64,000 bases of DNA, from positions 256,001 through 320,000 of the forward strand of contig JADFZL010000003.1 in assembly GCA_015232575.1 (NCBI GenBank). The letters are read 5' to 3'. Positions 17,303 through 25,611 of this stretch are shown in pieces. Origin of the DNA: Candidatus Rifleibacteriota bacterium. GTDB taxonomy: Bacteria; Muiribacteriota; Ozemobacteria; Ozemobacterales; Ozemobacteraceae. The notes under the pieces are model-generated. The model had not been told where the DNA came from. It did not search any database and saw nothing but the letters and a program-made list of their open reading frames with translations. A program made the translations under genes and the position numbers. Positions within the stretch are counted from its first letter, which is position 1; each line of letters starts with the position of its first letter.

Positions 17303-19717
17303 ATGTTCAAGTGTGTGAATTGCATGTTAATGCTCTCGTTTATAGTTTTTTCGTGTGTTCTTTTTGCAGATGAAGTTTACAAATCTCCACCGAAACGCAT
17401 TTCTGAAATTATCGTTTCTCCGCCAACTCCCATACTTTCTTTGAGTCCGGCTGGTGGTTACGCACTTGTAATCGATTATCGCACACAACTTACCATGGAA
17501 GAACTGGCAAAACCCTTTCTGCGGCTTGCCGGAATAAGATTTCATGCAGATACGAACTCAACCCGGAGAACGTCTTTTATCACAGCTGTTAAATCGCTGT
17601 CTTTAAATAATGGCAAGTTGACAGATATTCAGCTTGATCCTGATTCAAAATATGGACAACCAACCTGGTCGCCCGATGGGAAAAAAATTGCAATTTCAAA
17701 AATTACTGATTCCGCAATAGAAGTTTGGGTTTATGACCCGTTTGAAGGCACTGGAGACATGTTAACCGACTTTCCCGTGAACAACATTCTCATGCCAGCA
17801 TACCAGTGGGACAGAGATTCAAAACATCTTTTTATTCCTTCAGTGCCAGATAACCGCAAAGAGCCACCTGAAAAAGCCGAAACACCATCCGGACCATTTG
17901 TTCAGGAATCATCTGGCAGAATTTCCAAATTAAGAACATATCAGGATCTTATTCAGACAGATTTTGACGAAAAACTTTTTGCATATTATGCACAATCTGA
18001 AATTAAAAAAATCAATATTGAGACCAAAGAAATAATCAAGTTGGGAAATCCTGATTATTACTCATCTTTAACCGTCTCTCCTGACAGAAAATATATCCTT
18101 GTACAAAAATTGAAACGGCCATTTTCAAAAATAGTCCCGGCAGAGCTATTTGCACACTCCTGGGAAATATTTGATTCCACCGGAGTTTCACTGAAGACAA
18201 TTGCTGATCTTCCTGCAGCTGAGCAGCTTCCAATTCAGGGTGTAATCACGGGCCCGCGTGGACTGGAATGGCAACAACTGGCTTCTTCAACACTTATATG
18301 GGTGGAAGCACTTGATGGAGGCGATCCGAATAACAAAGCTGATTTCCGCGACAGAATACTAAAAATATCAGAGCCTTTTACAGATTCTCCAGCTGAGCTT
18401 CTGAAACTGCCTCAGCGATATGCAGGTTTAACCTGGCTTGATATTTCCAGCAAAATGCTTGTTTCTGATTATGACAGAGATACACAGTGGATTCGAACAT
18501 GGCTTTTGGATGTTAATCAACCACAAAGTGCTTCTGATGCGCCTTTGATTTTCAGTCGTGCTGTAAATGATGATTACGGAGATCCAGGAAACCCTGTAAT
18601 GAAATCTTTACCAGATGGGCAGGAAGTTGCCATTGCCAGCGGAAATTCTCTATTCATGGCCGGAAGAGGCGCGACTCCATCTGGATTCAGACCATTTTTA
18701 AACCAGTTTGATCTTTCAGATAAAACAGTTAAACAACTTTTCAGGGCTGCAACAGATACCTTTGAAATTTTTGAGGGATTTGCAGACGAAAAAAGAAATG
18801 CAATTATTACAAAAAGAGAAAGTCCAGCTCTTTCACCTAACTATTATCTCAGACCGCTTAAAGAAAACATATTTGAAAACCCGGTTGCTGTTACTCATTT
18901 CCCTGACCCGGCTCAGGAACTTACAAAAATTAGAAAAGAGCTTCTGACCTACAAACGCAGCGATGGTATACCACTCTCTGGCACACTTTATTACCCGGTT
19001 GATTATGTAGAAAATACAAAAGTTCCTGTTGTAGTATGGGCTTATCCGCTTGAATACACATCTCCAAAAACCGCTGGACAGGTTAGAACCACCTCAAACC
19101 GCTTTACCAAACCCGAAGGAGATTCAATACTTTTTCTTCTTCTGCACGGTTATGCCGTGCTCTACAGAGCTGAAATACCTGTTGTCGGTGATCCGAAAAC
19201 AGCAAATGATACATTTATAGAGCAGATAACAGATGGTGCAAAGGCCGCCGTTGATAAACTTATTGAAAAAGGAATTGCTGATCCTGAAAGAATAGGCGTT
19301 TCAGGACATTCTTATGGAGCTTTCATGACAGCGAATCTGCTTGCACACACCAATCTCTTTGCAGCAGGCGTAGCACGAAGTGGAGCATATAACAGAACCC
19401 TTACACCATTCGGTTTTCAGGGTGAGCGTCGCTCATTCTGGGAAGCAACTGATGTCTACACACGGCTTTCGCCATTTACACATGCTAATAAAATAAACGA
19501 ACCGCTCTTATTGATTCATGGTGAAATGGACGACAATTCAGGAACTTTTCCAATGCAGAGTGAAAGACTTTTTTCAGCAGTACAGGGACATGGCGGAACA
19601 GTTCGACTTGTTGTTCTGCCTTACGAAAGTCATGGATACTCCGCTAGAGAGTCCAATCTGCATGTGGTTGCAGAAACAATTGAATGGTTTGACAAGTATC
19701 TTGTAAAGAAAAAATAA
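17303..19717 (+). CDS. secreted prolyl oligopeptidase family (S9) serine peptidase
   Basis: 804 residues. The signal peptide covers about 1-23 (MLMLSFIVFSCVLFA). A seven-bladed beta-propeller-like region (about 30-540, including YGQPTWSPDGKKIAISK) precedes the alpha/beta hydrolase domain. The nucleophile is Ser670 in GVSGHSYGAFM, the acid is in LLIHGEMDDNSGTFP, and the His is in YESHGYSARES. The oxyanion-side motif VVVWAYPLEY is also seen. The layout matches glutamyl-endopeptidase-like and acylaminoacyl-peptidase-like S9 enzymes that degrade peptides outside the cytoplasm. GGGGAAGGG lies just before the ATG. The next gene (19766) is on the same strand 48 bases downstream. Confidence 0.9.
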   Translation: MFKCVNCMLMLSFIVFSCVLFADEVYKSPPKRISEIIVSPPTPILSLSPAGGYALVIDYRTQLTMEELAKPFLRLAGIRFHADTNSTRRTSFITAVKSLSLNNGKLTDIQLDPDSKYGQPTWSPDGKKIAISKITDSAIEVWVYDPFEGTGDMLTDFPVNNILMPAYQWDRDSKHLFIPSVPDNRKEPPEKAETPSGPFVQESSGRISKLRTYQDLIQTDFDEKLFAYYAQSEIKKINIETKEIIKLGNPDYYSSLTVSPDRKYILVQKLKRPFSKIVPAELFAHSWEIFDSTGVSLKTIADLPAAEQLPIQGVITGPRGLEWQQLASSTLIWVEALDGGDPNNKADFRDRILKISEPFTDSPAELLKLPQRYAGLTWLDISSKMLVSDYDRDTQWIRTWLLDVNQPQSASDAPLIFSRAVNDDYGDPGNPVMKSLPDGQEVAIASGNSLFMAGRGATPSGFRPFLNQFDLSDKTVKQLFRAATDTFEIFEGFADEKRNAIITKRESPALSPNYYLRPLKENIFENPVAVTHFPDPAQELTKIRKELLTYKRSDGIPLSGTLYYPVDYVENTKVPVVVWAYPLEYTSPKTAGQVRTTSNRFTKPEGDSILFLLLHGYAVLYRAEIPVVGDPKTANDTFIEQITDGAKAAVDKLIEKGIADPERIGVSGHSYGAFMTANLLAHTNLFAAGVARSGAYNRTLTPFGFQGERRSFWEATDVYTRLSPFTHANKINEPLLLIHGEMDDNSGTFPMQSERLFSAVQGHGGTVRLVVLPYESHGYSARESNLHVVAETIEWFDKYLVKKK

Positions 19718-19765
19718 ATTTCTGCCGAAAGAGTCTGCGAAAGAAATAATTATTGGAGGAATGCG

Positions 19766-19936
19766 ATGCTGTCGATGGGAAATTTTTTCAGTTTCTTTGG
19801 CGGACTTTGTTCTGGAATGTTACTTACATTTACAACCTGGTTTTTTTTACTCAGGAGAGAACCTGTCTTATTAAGAAAGGATACTCCCAGAGATCTTTCG
19901 CATTTTGGCCGAAAAGGCAAGTTTCCAAGAAGATAA
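19766..19936 (+). CDS. 56-residue single-span membrane protein
   Basis: A short reading frame starting MLSMGNFFSFFGG. It has one hydrophobic helix (about residues 7-29, ending TTWFFLL) and a basic cytoplasmic tail (RREPVLLRKDTPRDLS, ending FPRR). TTGGAGGA lies six bases before the ATG, and a terminator follows 25 bases after the stop, so it is likely a genuine gene, possibly co-transcribed with the peptidase upstream. Function unknown; the positive tail predicts an N-out/C-in topology. Confidence 0.65.
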   Translation: MLSMGNFFSFFGGLCSGMLLTFTTWFFLLRREPVLLRKDTPRDLSHFGRKGKFPRR

Positions 19937-19960
19937 ATATTTTTTCTAAAAATACTTTGA

Positions 19961-19988
19961 AAAACGCCTGAAAGGGCGTTATTTTATT
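19961..19988 (+). terminator. rho-independent terminator
   Basis: AACGCC (19963-19968) and GGCGTT (19975-19980) form a six-base stem with a six-base loop, followed by ATTTTATTAT. It ends the peptidase and small-protein transcript before the TPR gene at 20035. Confidence 0.65.
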
Positions 19989-20034
19989 ATATACTGTTTA
20001 GAACAACTTTATTAGAATAATATAAGGACTTGCT

Positions 20035-21429
20035 TTGATTAAACCAGTTATTCAAACGCCGAAAACCATCGAAGATAAAATTCTGTTCTTTTTTCAGAGC
20101 GGAAATATCAACGATGGATTTGACCTGTTTAAAAAGAATTTCGGTGCAGCAAATCCGCCAGATGAAAGCCTCGTTGTTGGAATATTTAAAGAACTGCAGT
20201 TAAATAGAGCTGTTCAGCATTCTTATGATTTTATCAAAGATGTAAATGAATGGCTTCCTGGCAAAGAAAGAATAATGAGGGCTCTCGAAATTGCATCCAA
20301 TGCACTTTTCGAAGAGAAACTCAAATCGGGTCACGATATTCTAAAAAAAGCTGAAGTAATTGCTAATGAATTTACTAAAATGAATTCAACTGGCGCTGTT
20401 GGCCAGGAAAAACTCAGAGAAGAAAACGAAAGAGTTTTCAAACAGCTTGTAGAATCCGGGCTCGCTTTTTTTTATGAAGCTATTAAAATACACCCTGAAG
20501 ATATACGCACTCTAAAGAGAATAAATTTCTGCCTTGAGCAGCTTGGAAAAACTGAAGAAGCCGAAAAAGTTTTTCAAAAAATTACTGACTTTGAAAATGC
20601 ACAAATTGAACAAGCCGCCGAAACTATTAAAGAAGCAGAAACAAAAGTAGAGTCAGAAGAGGAAAAAGAGCTTCGCAGAGCAGAAGAATTAAAAGTAGAA
20701 TTCCAGAAGATTAAAGAGCTGAACGCTGCAGGAAAAATCAGTGAACTTCTTCCGGAATTAAAAAGTTTTCTGCTGAGAGAACCCAATTATCAGGAAGCAC
20801 GCGTCCTTCTTGCACAGATATACCTTGATAAAAAAGAATTTCATCTTGCTCAGAGAAGCCTTGAATGGGCCCTTCATGTTGATCCGAGATATCTTCCGGC
20901 CGTAGAACTTCATAGAAAGTTTCTGGATACTAAACTTGGTCTTCTTAAAAGAGGCATTGATCAATTTCTTTCTAAAGCTCTTCAATTAGGCGTATATCAT
21001 GGCAAGCCCTGGTTTCTGAAAGCCGTAAGCTGCCTCACACAGGCATTGGAAATAGCTCCTAACGACATAGTGCTTCTCGACAACATTCATCTGTGCTACT
21101 CATATCTTCAGATGCATTCTGATGCACATCAAATTCTTGGAAGAATAAGAGTTGCTGCTCCAGATTTCAAACCCACCTGGGAAAAGGAAAAGGAAAAATC
21201 ATATTGTTTTCTTGCTGGGTATGCTTATCATAATGATAATTCCTCTCTTGAAATATTCAGAAGATTTCGCCGGGAATATCTCTTAAATACTGCAATTGGA
21301 AGACGGGTCAACACTTTCTATTGTAGAAATTCCATTGTACTGATTGCCTTTGCAGAAAGATTTAAAATTCCTGAAATTCTGTTTAGATTTCTACTTTTTC
21401 CAATTAAAACTCTCTTCAGGACAATATAA
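20035..21429 (+). CDS. TPR-containing protein of unknown function
   Basis: 464 residues starting at TTG, with AAGGA upstream. The sequence is largely helical. TPR-like units are visible around 140-185 (FFYEAIKIHPEDIRTLKRIN), 245-310 (NYQEARVLLAQIYLDKKEF) and 335-385. A Glu/Lys-rich coiled segment lies at about 190-235. The C-terminus turns hydrophobic and basic and may touch the membrane (FRFLLFPIKTLFRTI). No signal peptide. It is followed after 3 bases by the 2-hydroxyacyl-CoA dehydratase-like gene, so the two are probably in one operon; no functional link is obvious. Confidence 0.75.
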   Translation: MIKPVIQTPKTIEDKILFFFQSGNINDGFDLFKKNFGAANPPDESLVVGIFKELQLNRAVQHSYDFIKDVNEWLPGKERIMRALEIASNALFEEKLKSGHDILKKAEVIANEFTKMNSTGAVGQEKLREENERVFKQLVESGLAFFYEAIKIHPEDIRTLKRINFCLEQLGKTEEAEKVFQKITDFENAQIEQAAETIKEAETKVESEEEKELRRAEELKVEFQKIKELNAAGKISELLPELKSFLLREPNYQEARVLLAQIYLDKKEFHLAQRSLEWALHVDPRYLPAVELHRKFLDTKLGLLKRGIDQFLSKALQLGVYHGKPWFLKAVSCLTQALEIAPNDIVLLDNIHLCYSYLQMHSDAHQILGRIRVAAPDFKPTWEKEKEKSYCFLAGYAYHNDNSSLEIFRRFRREYLLNTAIGRRVNTFYCRNSIVLIAFAERFKIPEILFRFLLFPIKTLFRTI

Positions 21430-21432
21430 ATT

Positions 21433-22443
21433 ATGAACAGTGAAACAATAAAAAAAATTCTGGGTATTACTTCAACTATCCCAATAGAAATTCCCATAGC
21501 GGCTGGAAGAATAGTTGCCGATCTCAATAATCTATTTATTAATTCTCAGTCTTCCGAAAAATATCTTAAATTTGCTGAAGAAGCTGGTTATCCAAGAACC
21601 TGTTGCGCCTGGATAAAAGGAATTTATGGCTATGTACATATTGAACAGCCCGGAGGTATGATTTTTGTTACAGGTGGTGATTGTTCAAACACTCAGGCAA
21701 TGCTTGAAACACTTATACCCGAACTCAGGGAGATCTTCATCTTTGCATATCCTTATCCGCCAGACAAAGCCGCATTAAAAATTGAAATGGAACGATTGTG
21801 CGCAGAAATGGGAATTTCATTGAAGCAGGCTGAAGAGACTGGAAAAAGGCTTTCAATAATAAGAAAGCTCTTAAAAGAACTCGATATATTGACCTGGGAA
21901 GATGAGCTTGTATCAGGATTTGAAAATTTTCAATGGCTTGTTTCTTCAAGTGATTTCAATTCCAGCCCTGATCTGTTCGAATCTGAACTCAGGCTATTTC
22001 TTGATAGAGTAAAGAAGCGCAATAGCAGATTTTCCAGAATAAGACTTGGATTAATTGGAATTCCACCCGTTTTTTCCGATTTCCACGATGTTGTTGAAAG
22101 CCTCGGAGCAAAGATCGTTTTAAACGAAATTCCAAGACAGTTTGCAATGCTTGATACCGAACTTGACCTTGTTACCAGATACCATAAATTCACGTATCCG
22201 TATGGCGTCTGGCCAAGAATTAAAGACATTGCCGGAGAAATTGAAAAGAGAAAAATTAATGGTCTTATTCATTACACCCAATCTTTTTGCCACCGTCAGA
22301 TACATGATGTCCTGATAAGACGTGAATTGAAAATTCCAGTACTGACAATTGAAGGTGAAAATCCATCAAAAATCGATCAGCGAACCAAACTTCGCATAGA
22401 AAGCTTTCTTGAAATGCTTGATAATGCCACAGAAAAAATATGA
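21433..22443 (+). CDS. 2-hydroxyacyl-CoA dehydratase / double-cubane cluster family protein
   Basis: 336 residues of the HgdB/BcrC/YjiM family (COG1775). Candidate cluster ligands are spaced as in the family: Cys57/Cys58 in PRTCCAWIKG, Cys84 in GGDCSNTQ and Cys286 in YTQSFCHRQ; LNEIPRQ is a further family motif. These proteins hold a [4Fe-4S] or double-cubane [8Fe-9S] cluster and take low-potential electrons from an ATP-dependent activator. No activator ATPase and no second dehydratase subunit are nearby, which fits a stand-alone double-cubane protein better than a heterodimeric dehydratase. The substrate is unknown. The stop overlaps the next gene's ATG (ATGA). Confidence 0.85.
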   Translation: MNSETIKKILGITSTIPIEIPIAAGRIVADLNNLFINSQSSEKYLKFAEEAGYPRTCCAWIKGIYGYVHIEQPGGMIFVTGGDCSNTQAMLETLIPELREIFIFAYPYPPDKAALKIEMERLCAEMGISLKQAEETGKRLSIIRKLLKELDILTWEDELVSGFENFQWLVSSSDFNSSPDLFESELRLFLDRVKKRNSRFSRIRLGLIGIPPVFSDFHDVVESLGAKIVLNEIPRQFAMLDTELDLVTRYHKFTYPYGVWPRIKDIAGEIEKRKINGLIHYTQSFCHRQIHDVLIRRELKIPVLTIEGENPSKIDQRTKLRIESFLEMLDNATEKI

Positions 22444-23804
22444 AACAAGTCTTTTATATTTTATTACTTGAAATTTTCATTTTTTTCCCCTGTCAGAATG
22501 CATATTCTCAGGCAAAATCTGAAAACCTCGATAATAAACAGTTCAAAATCGGATTACTTAGAGATCATGAAATTTCAACACTTAGAATGCAGGCAACGGC
22601 AGGAAACTGGAACCTCACTTGTACAAGATTCGCTTCTCAAAACGCATCGGGTACGTCAACAACTGACGTTCTTCAGATAGAACTTCCGGAAGGGGAAGAC
22701 GCAACAATTCAAACAGTTTCCAGCGGAATATTCATTAAAACGTCAAACCTTGGTGAAATCAGAGGATACTTTTCCAAAATTGAAGCATCAGATGGATGGC
22801 TTCTCAATCTTGATCTTCCTAATATTCCTGATTTCCTTACCGGCGGTGGTCTTGAAATCTTTTTTTCCCGGGGTAATGTTCTTATAAATAACAATCTTCG
22901 CTTATATGAATATTTATGTTCGGTTGTCTCACAAATGCAAACATGCGAACCAGAGGCGCTTAAAGCTCAGATTATCGCTGTAAGAACCTTTTGCATGGCA
23001 ACTAAATCGTTTCCCAGGCACGCAACTGAATCATTTGATCTCTGCAGCACCGATCACTGTATGAGTTACATCGGAAAAGGAGACGACAGGGAACTGGTAG
23101 ATGTTCTAATCGCAGATCAAAAAAACAGGGTTATGCTTCATCAGGGAAAATATTTTTTTCCAATGACTACGCATACATGCTCCGGGCGCCTCTCAAGCAT
23201 AAAAGAAGTATTTGGAAAAGAAGATACAATTCATATTTCTCAGGATGACCGTATCGACAGTAAAAGTGCCGAAAATTGCATGCACAGCCCTTTTTTCAAC
23301 TGGATCAGAGAAATATCCGAAAAGGATATGACAGCTTTCCTTTCCGACGTTTTTTCGACTAATCCAAGAACAACAATAAACGAGTGGATACCACTTTCAA
23401 GCGATCAGTCCGGAAGAATCAATGTCTTCAGAATAAAAGGAAAAATAGACAGACCTGTTCCAAATCCGCCGCTTCTGATTGACAGCGTTGCCTCCGGAAC
23501 CGATTTTTTTGAAAAAGCTTCTCAGTGGTTTGGACAAAACGCCTTCCCAAGTCTTCGTTTTACAGTAGAATCTTTGACTCAAACAAATATCATTACCGGC
23601 AAAGGTAAAGGGCATGGCGCAGGCATGTGTTTAATCGGAGCAGATGGCATGGCAAAAAGAGGCTTCAAATTCAACGAAATTCTCAATTTTTACTACAAAA
23701 ACATCACTTTTTCCCCAGCAGTAGTACAAACACCAAATCCAGCCGCAACATCAGAAAAAAATAATCCCAGCAACCCTCCTTCACCTAACATAAACCCGCA
23801 TTAA
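22440..23804 (+). CDS. SpoIID/LytB domain protein, secreted
   Basis: 454 residues. Signal peptide at about 1-24. An N-terminal region of about 120 residues is followed by the SpoIID/LytB core: YEYLCSVVSQMQTCEPEALKAQ aligns with the conserved EYL..VV..EM...P.EALKAQAVAARTY pattern, though the expected catalytic Glu region reads QMQTCEPEA. Later motifs are THTCSGRLSS and the C-terminal GKGKGHGAGMCLIGADGMAK. SpoIID is a peptidoglycan lytic transglycosylase, and LytB stimulates amidases. A Pro/Asn-rich tail ends the protein. Translationally coupled to the upstream gene; it converges on the dynamin gene, with 19 bases between the stops. Confidence 0.87.
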   Translation: MKQVFYILLLEIFIFFPCQNAYSQAKSENLDNKQFKIGLLRDHEISTLRMQATAGNWNLTCTRFASQNASGTSTTDVLQIELPEGEDATIQTVSSGIFIKTSNLGEIRGYFSKIEASDGWLLNLDLPNIPDFLTGGGLEIFFSRGNVLINNNLRLYEYLCSVVSQMQTCEPEALKAQIIAVRTFCMATKSFPRHATESFDLCSTDHCMSYIGKGDDRELVDVLIADQKNRVMLHQGKYFFPMTTHTCSGRLSSIKEVFGKEDTIHISQDDRIDSKSAENCMHSPFFNWIREISEKDMTAFLSDVFSTNPRTTINEWIPLSSDQSGRINVFRIKGKIDRPVPNPPLLIDSVASGTDFFEKASQWFGQNAFPSLRFTVESLTQTNIITGKGKGHGAGMCLIGADGMAKRGFKFNEILNFYYKNITFSPAVVQTPNPAATSEKNNPSNPPSPNINPH

Positions 23805-23823
23805 TCCAGTCATTTGACCAATA

Positions 23824-25611
23824 TTATTGCTCAATCGCTTTTTCGATATTCTGAATTGCCTCATGAATTCTGGCAATGTCTGCATGCATTGTATTAAGAT
23901 CAAAATTGACAGGACGATTTATATTGTACAATAAATTCTTTATCTCCGTCTGTACAACGTCTATCCGTTGAATAAGCGACTGTTTAACATAATCTGTTGC
24001 ATATTCAATTTCGCTGAATACAGACTTTTTAATTTTATCTTTAACTTCCGTAAGCTTTTCTTCCGCAACAGTCGCAGAGAGGAGATAATCTTTTATTGAA
24101 CGTTGATTTGTTATAATCTGGCTTGCCAAATAAACTGCGCCTGCAAAAAGTCCAATATTAATTCCGAAAAATATGGCTGCAAGGTATGCGAAATTCAATG
24201 AGAAAATCACTTTCGACGGAAGATTCGATAAATCGTATTCTATTTCGAATTTTCTTTCTTCAAGAAATGCTCGTTCATCAATTATCGCAGAAAATTCTTT
24301 TCCAAGCTCTGAATACAGGAGATCAAAAGTAATTTTCATTTTATTCGTAAGATATTCGTACAATTCTTTTAATCGTGAATTAACTTCAGATGGATCACGT
24401 GAAAGTCTGTTTATGGAAGCTAATGAATTAATAACAGAGTTAATCTTGTCCGAAAAGTGACTTTTCAGGCTGTCTTCAGTTTGCTGTATGCGCAGCTCTG
24501 CACGCTTGAGAGACTCGCGCAATTTCCGAATTTTCTCCGAATTTTCACTGAACAGTTTTTTTGCATGACTTTCTTCAGAAGAGTGAGTGTTTTCAATACT
24601 CTTAACTGCTTTTTGAATTCGAAGCAGATTCTTCCTGAGAAAATGCTGAACTCGTTTCCTGGTCTCTTGATTTCTTTCGGTGTGGCTATATGTAATTATT
24701 TTCTTCCACAAATCCCTGTTTCCAGAGGCAAGTGATTTCATCTTGTCATCTGCTGATTTTGTTGCAAATCCAATATTTTTAAGATGTGTTCCGCCATCTA
24801 CAGGAGTTTGAATCAATGCAGAGGTTAAAAGCAATTCAATTTCAGAAATCGGTTGATACAATTCCTGACCAATCAGTGAATTAAGATTTGAATAGCTTTT
24901 GTTAACCGACTCAACAATAGCTTTTTTTGTTTCAGAAAAAAGTTCCTCATGTTCAGATTCTTCAATCTCATCCATTCGGTTCAGAACAAAAATAATTTTT
25001 TTAAGATCAGCCGCCAGCAGTTTTTCTTCAATAAATGTTTTTTCTGATTCAGAAAACGGCTTTAGAGCAGAGATAACAAACACAATTATTTCAGAAGATG
25101 GAATCACTCCATATACAATTTCTGCACGTGATTTTGATAAATCATTGATTCCGGGTGAATCAATGAGGTTGAAGCTTTTTGGAACTGACGGATGCCTGAT
25201 TTCAATTTTTTCCAGTTTTTCCAGTTTTGCCGGGTCGGTAATGAGATTTCGAAATGACTGCCAGTCAAATTTTTCATCAGGCATGCCAAATCCTGATTTT
25301 TCATTTTTTCCCGGATCAAGTTTAATTGCTTCTTTTTCACCAAGGGCTTTAATGCGAATTTGAAATGGACCGTTTTCAAGAAACGTCAAGATTGCAGTAG
25401 TCGGAGTAACTCCGGTTGGAAGAAGGTCTTCGCCAAGTCCGGAATTAATCAGAGATGATTTCCCGGCATTAAATTCACCGACAAAAAGCACACTCGGCAA
25501 CTGTTCTGAAGCCTGTTGAAGTGAAAATTCCGGCAATTTCAGCAGAAGCTTTGCTGACATGCTTTTAAGTTCATCGTATATTCTTTTTGAATTTTCAAAG
25601 AATTCTTTCAT
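23824..25611 (-). CDS. bacterial dynamin-like GTPase
   Basis: 595 residues. GTPase motifs: G1 GEFNAGKSSLIN (45-56), G2 Thr in GVTPTTAIL (67-75), G3 DSPG (151-154), G4 NRMD (211-214). Long helical stalk regions follow. A hydrophobic hairpin lies at about 450-490 (FAYLAAIFFGINIGLFAGAVYL), probably inserted in the membrane, then more coiled coil to the end. Bacterial dynamins remodel or fuse membranes; the specific role here is unknown. The ATG overlaps the stop of the upstream Clp-like gene by one base, so the two are translated together. Confidence 0.88.
   Translation of the reverse strand: MKEFFENSKRIYDELKSMSAKLLLKLPEFSLQQASEQLPSVLFVGEFNAGKSSLINSGLGEDLLPTGVTPTTAILTFLENGPFQIRIKALGEKEAIKLDPGKNEKSGFGMPDEKFDWQSFRNLITDPAKLEKLEKIEIRHPSVPKSFNLIDSPGINDLSKSRAEIVYGVIPSSEIIVFVISALKPFSESEKTFIEEKLLAADLKKIIFVLNRMDEIEESEHEELFSETKKAIVESVNKSYSNLNSLIGQELYQPISEIELLLTSALIQTPVDGGTHLKNIGFATKSADDKMKSLASGNRDLWKKIITYSHTERNQETRKRVQHFLRKNLLRIQKAVKSIENTHSSEESHAKKLFSENSEKIRKLRESLKRAELRIQQTEDSLKSHFSDKINSVINSLASINRLSRDPSEVNSRLKELYEYLTNKMKITFDLLYSELGKEFSAIIDERAFLEERKFEIEYDLSNLPSKVIFSLNFAYLAAIFFGINIGLFAGAVYLASQIITNQRSIKDYLLSATVAEEKLTEVKDKIKKSVFSEIEYATDYVKQSLIQRIDVVQTEIKNLLYNINRPVNFDLNTMHADIARIHEAIQNIEKAIEQ

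Noticed and set aside
22970..23060. Damaged active site in the SpoIID/LytB protein
   Set aside because: The expected Glu region is changed to QMQTCEPEA, but related LytB proteins vary here too, and all later motifs are intact, so it is noted in the gene entry rather than called a pseudogene.
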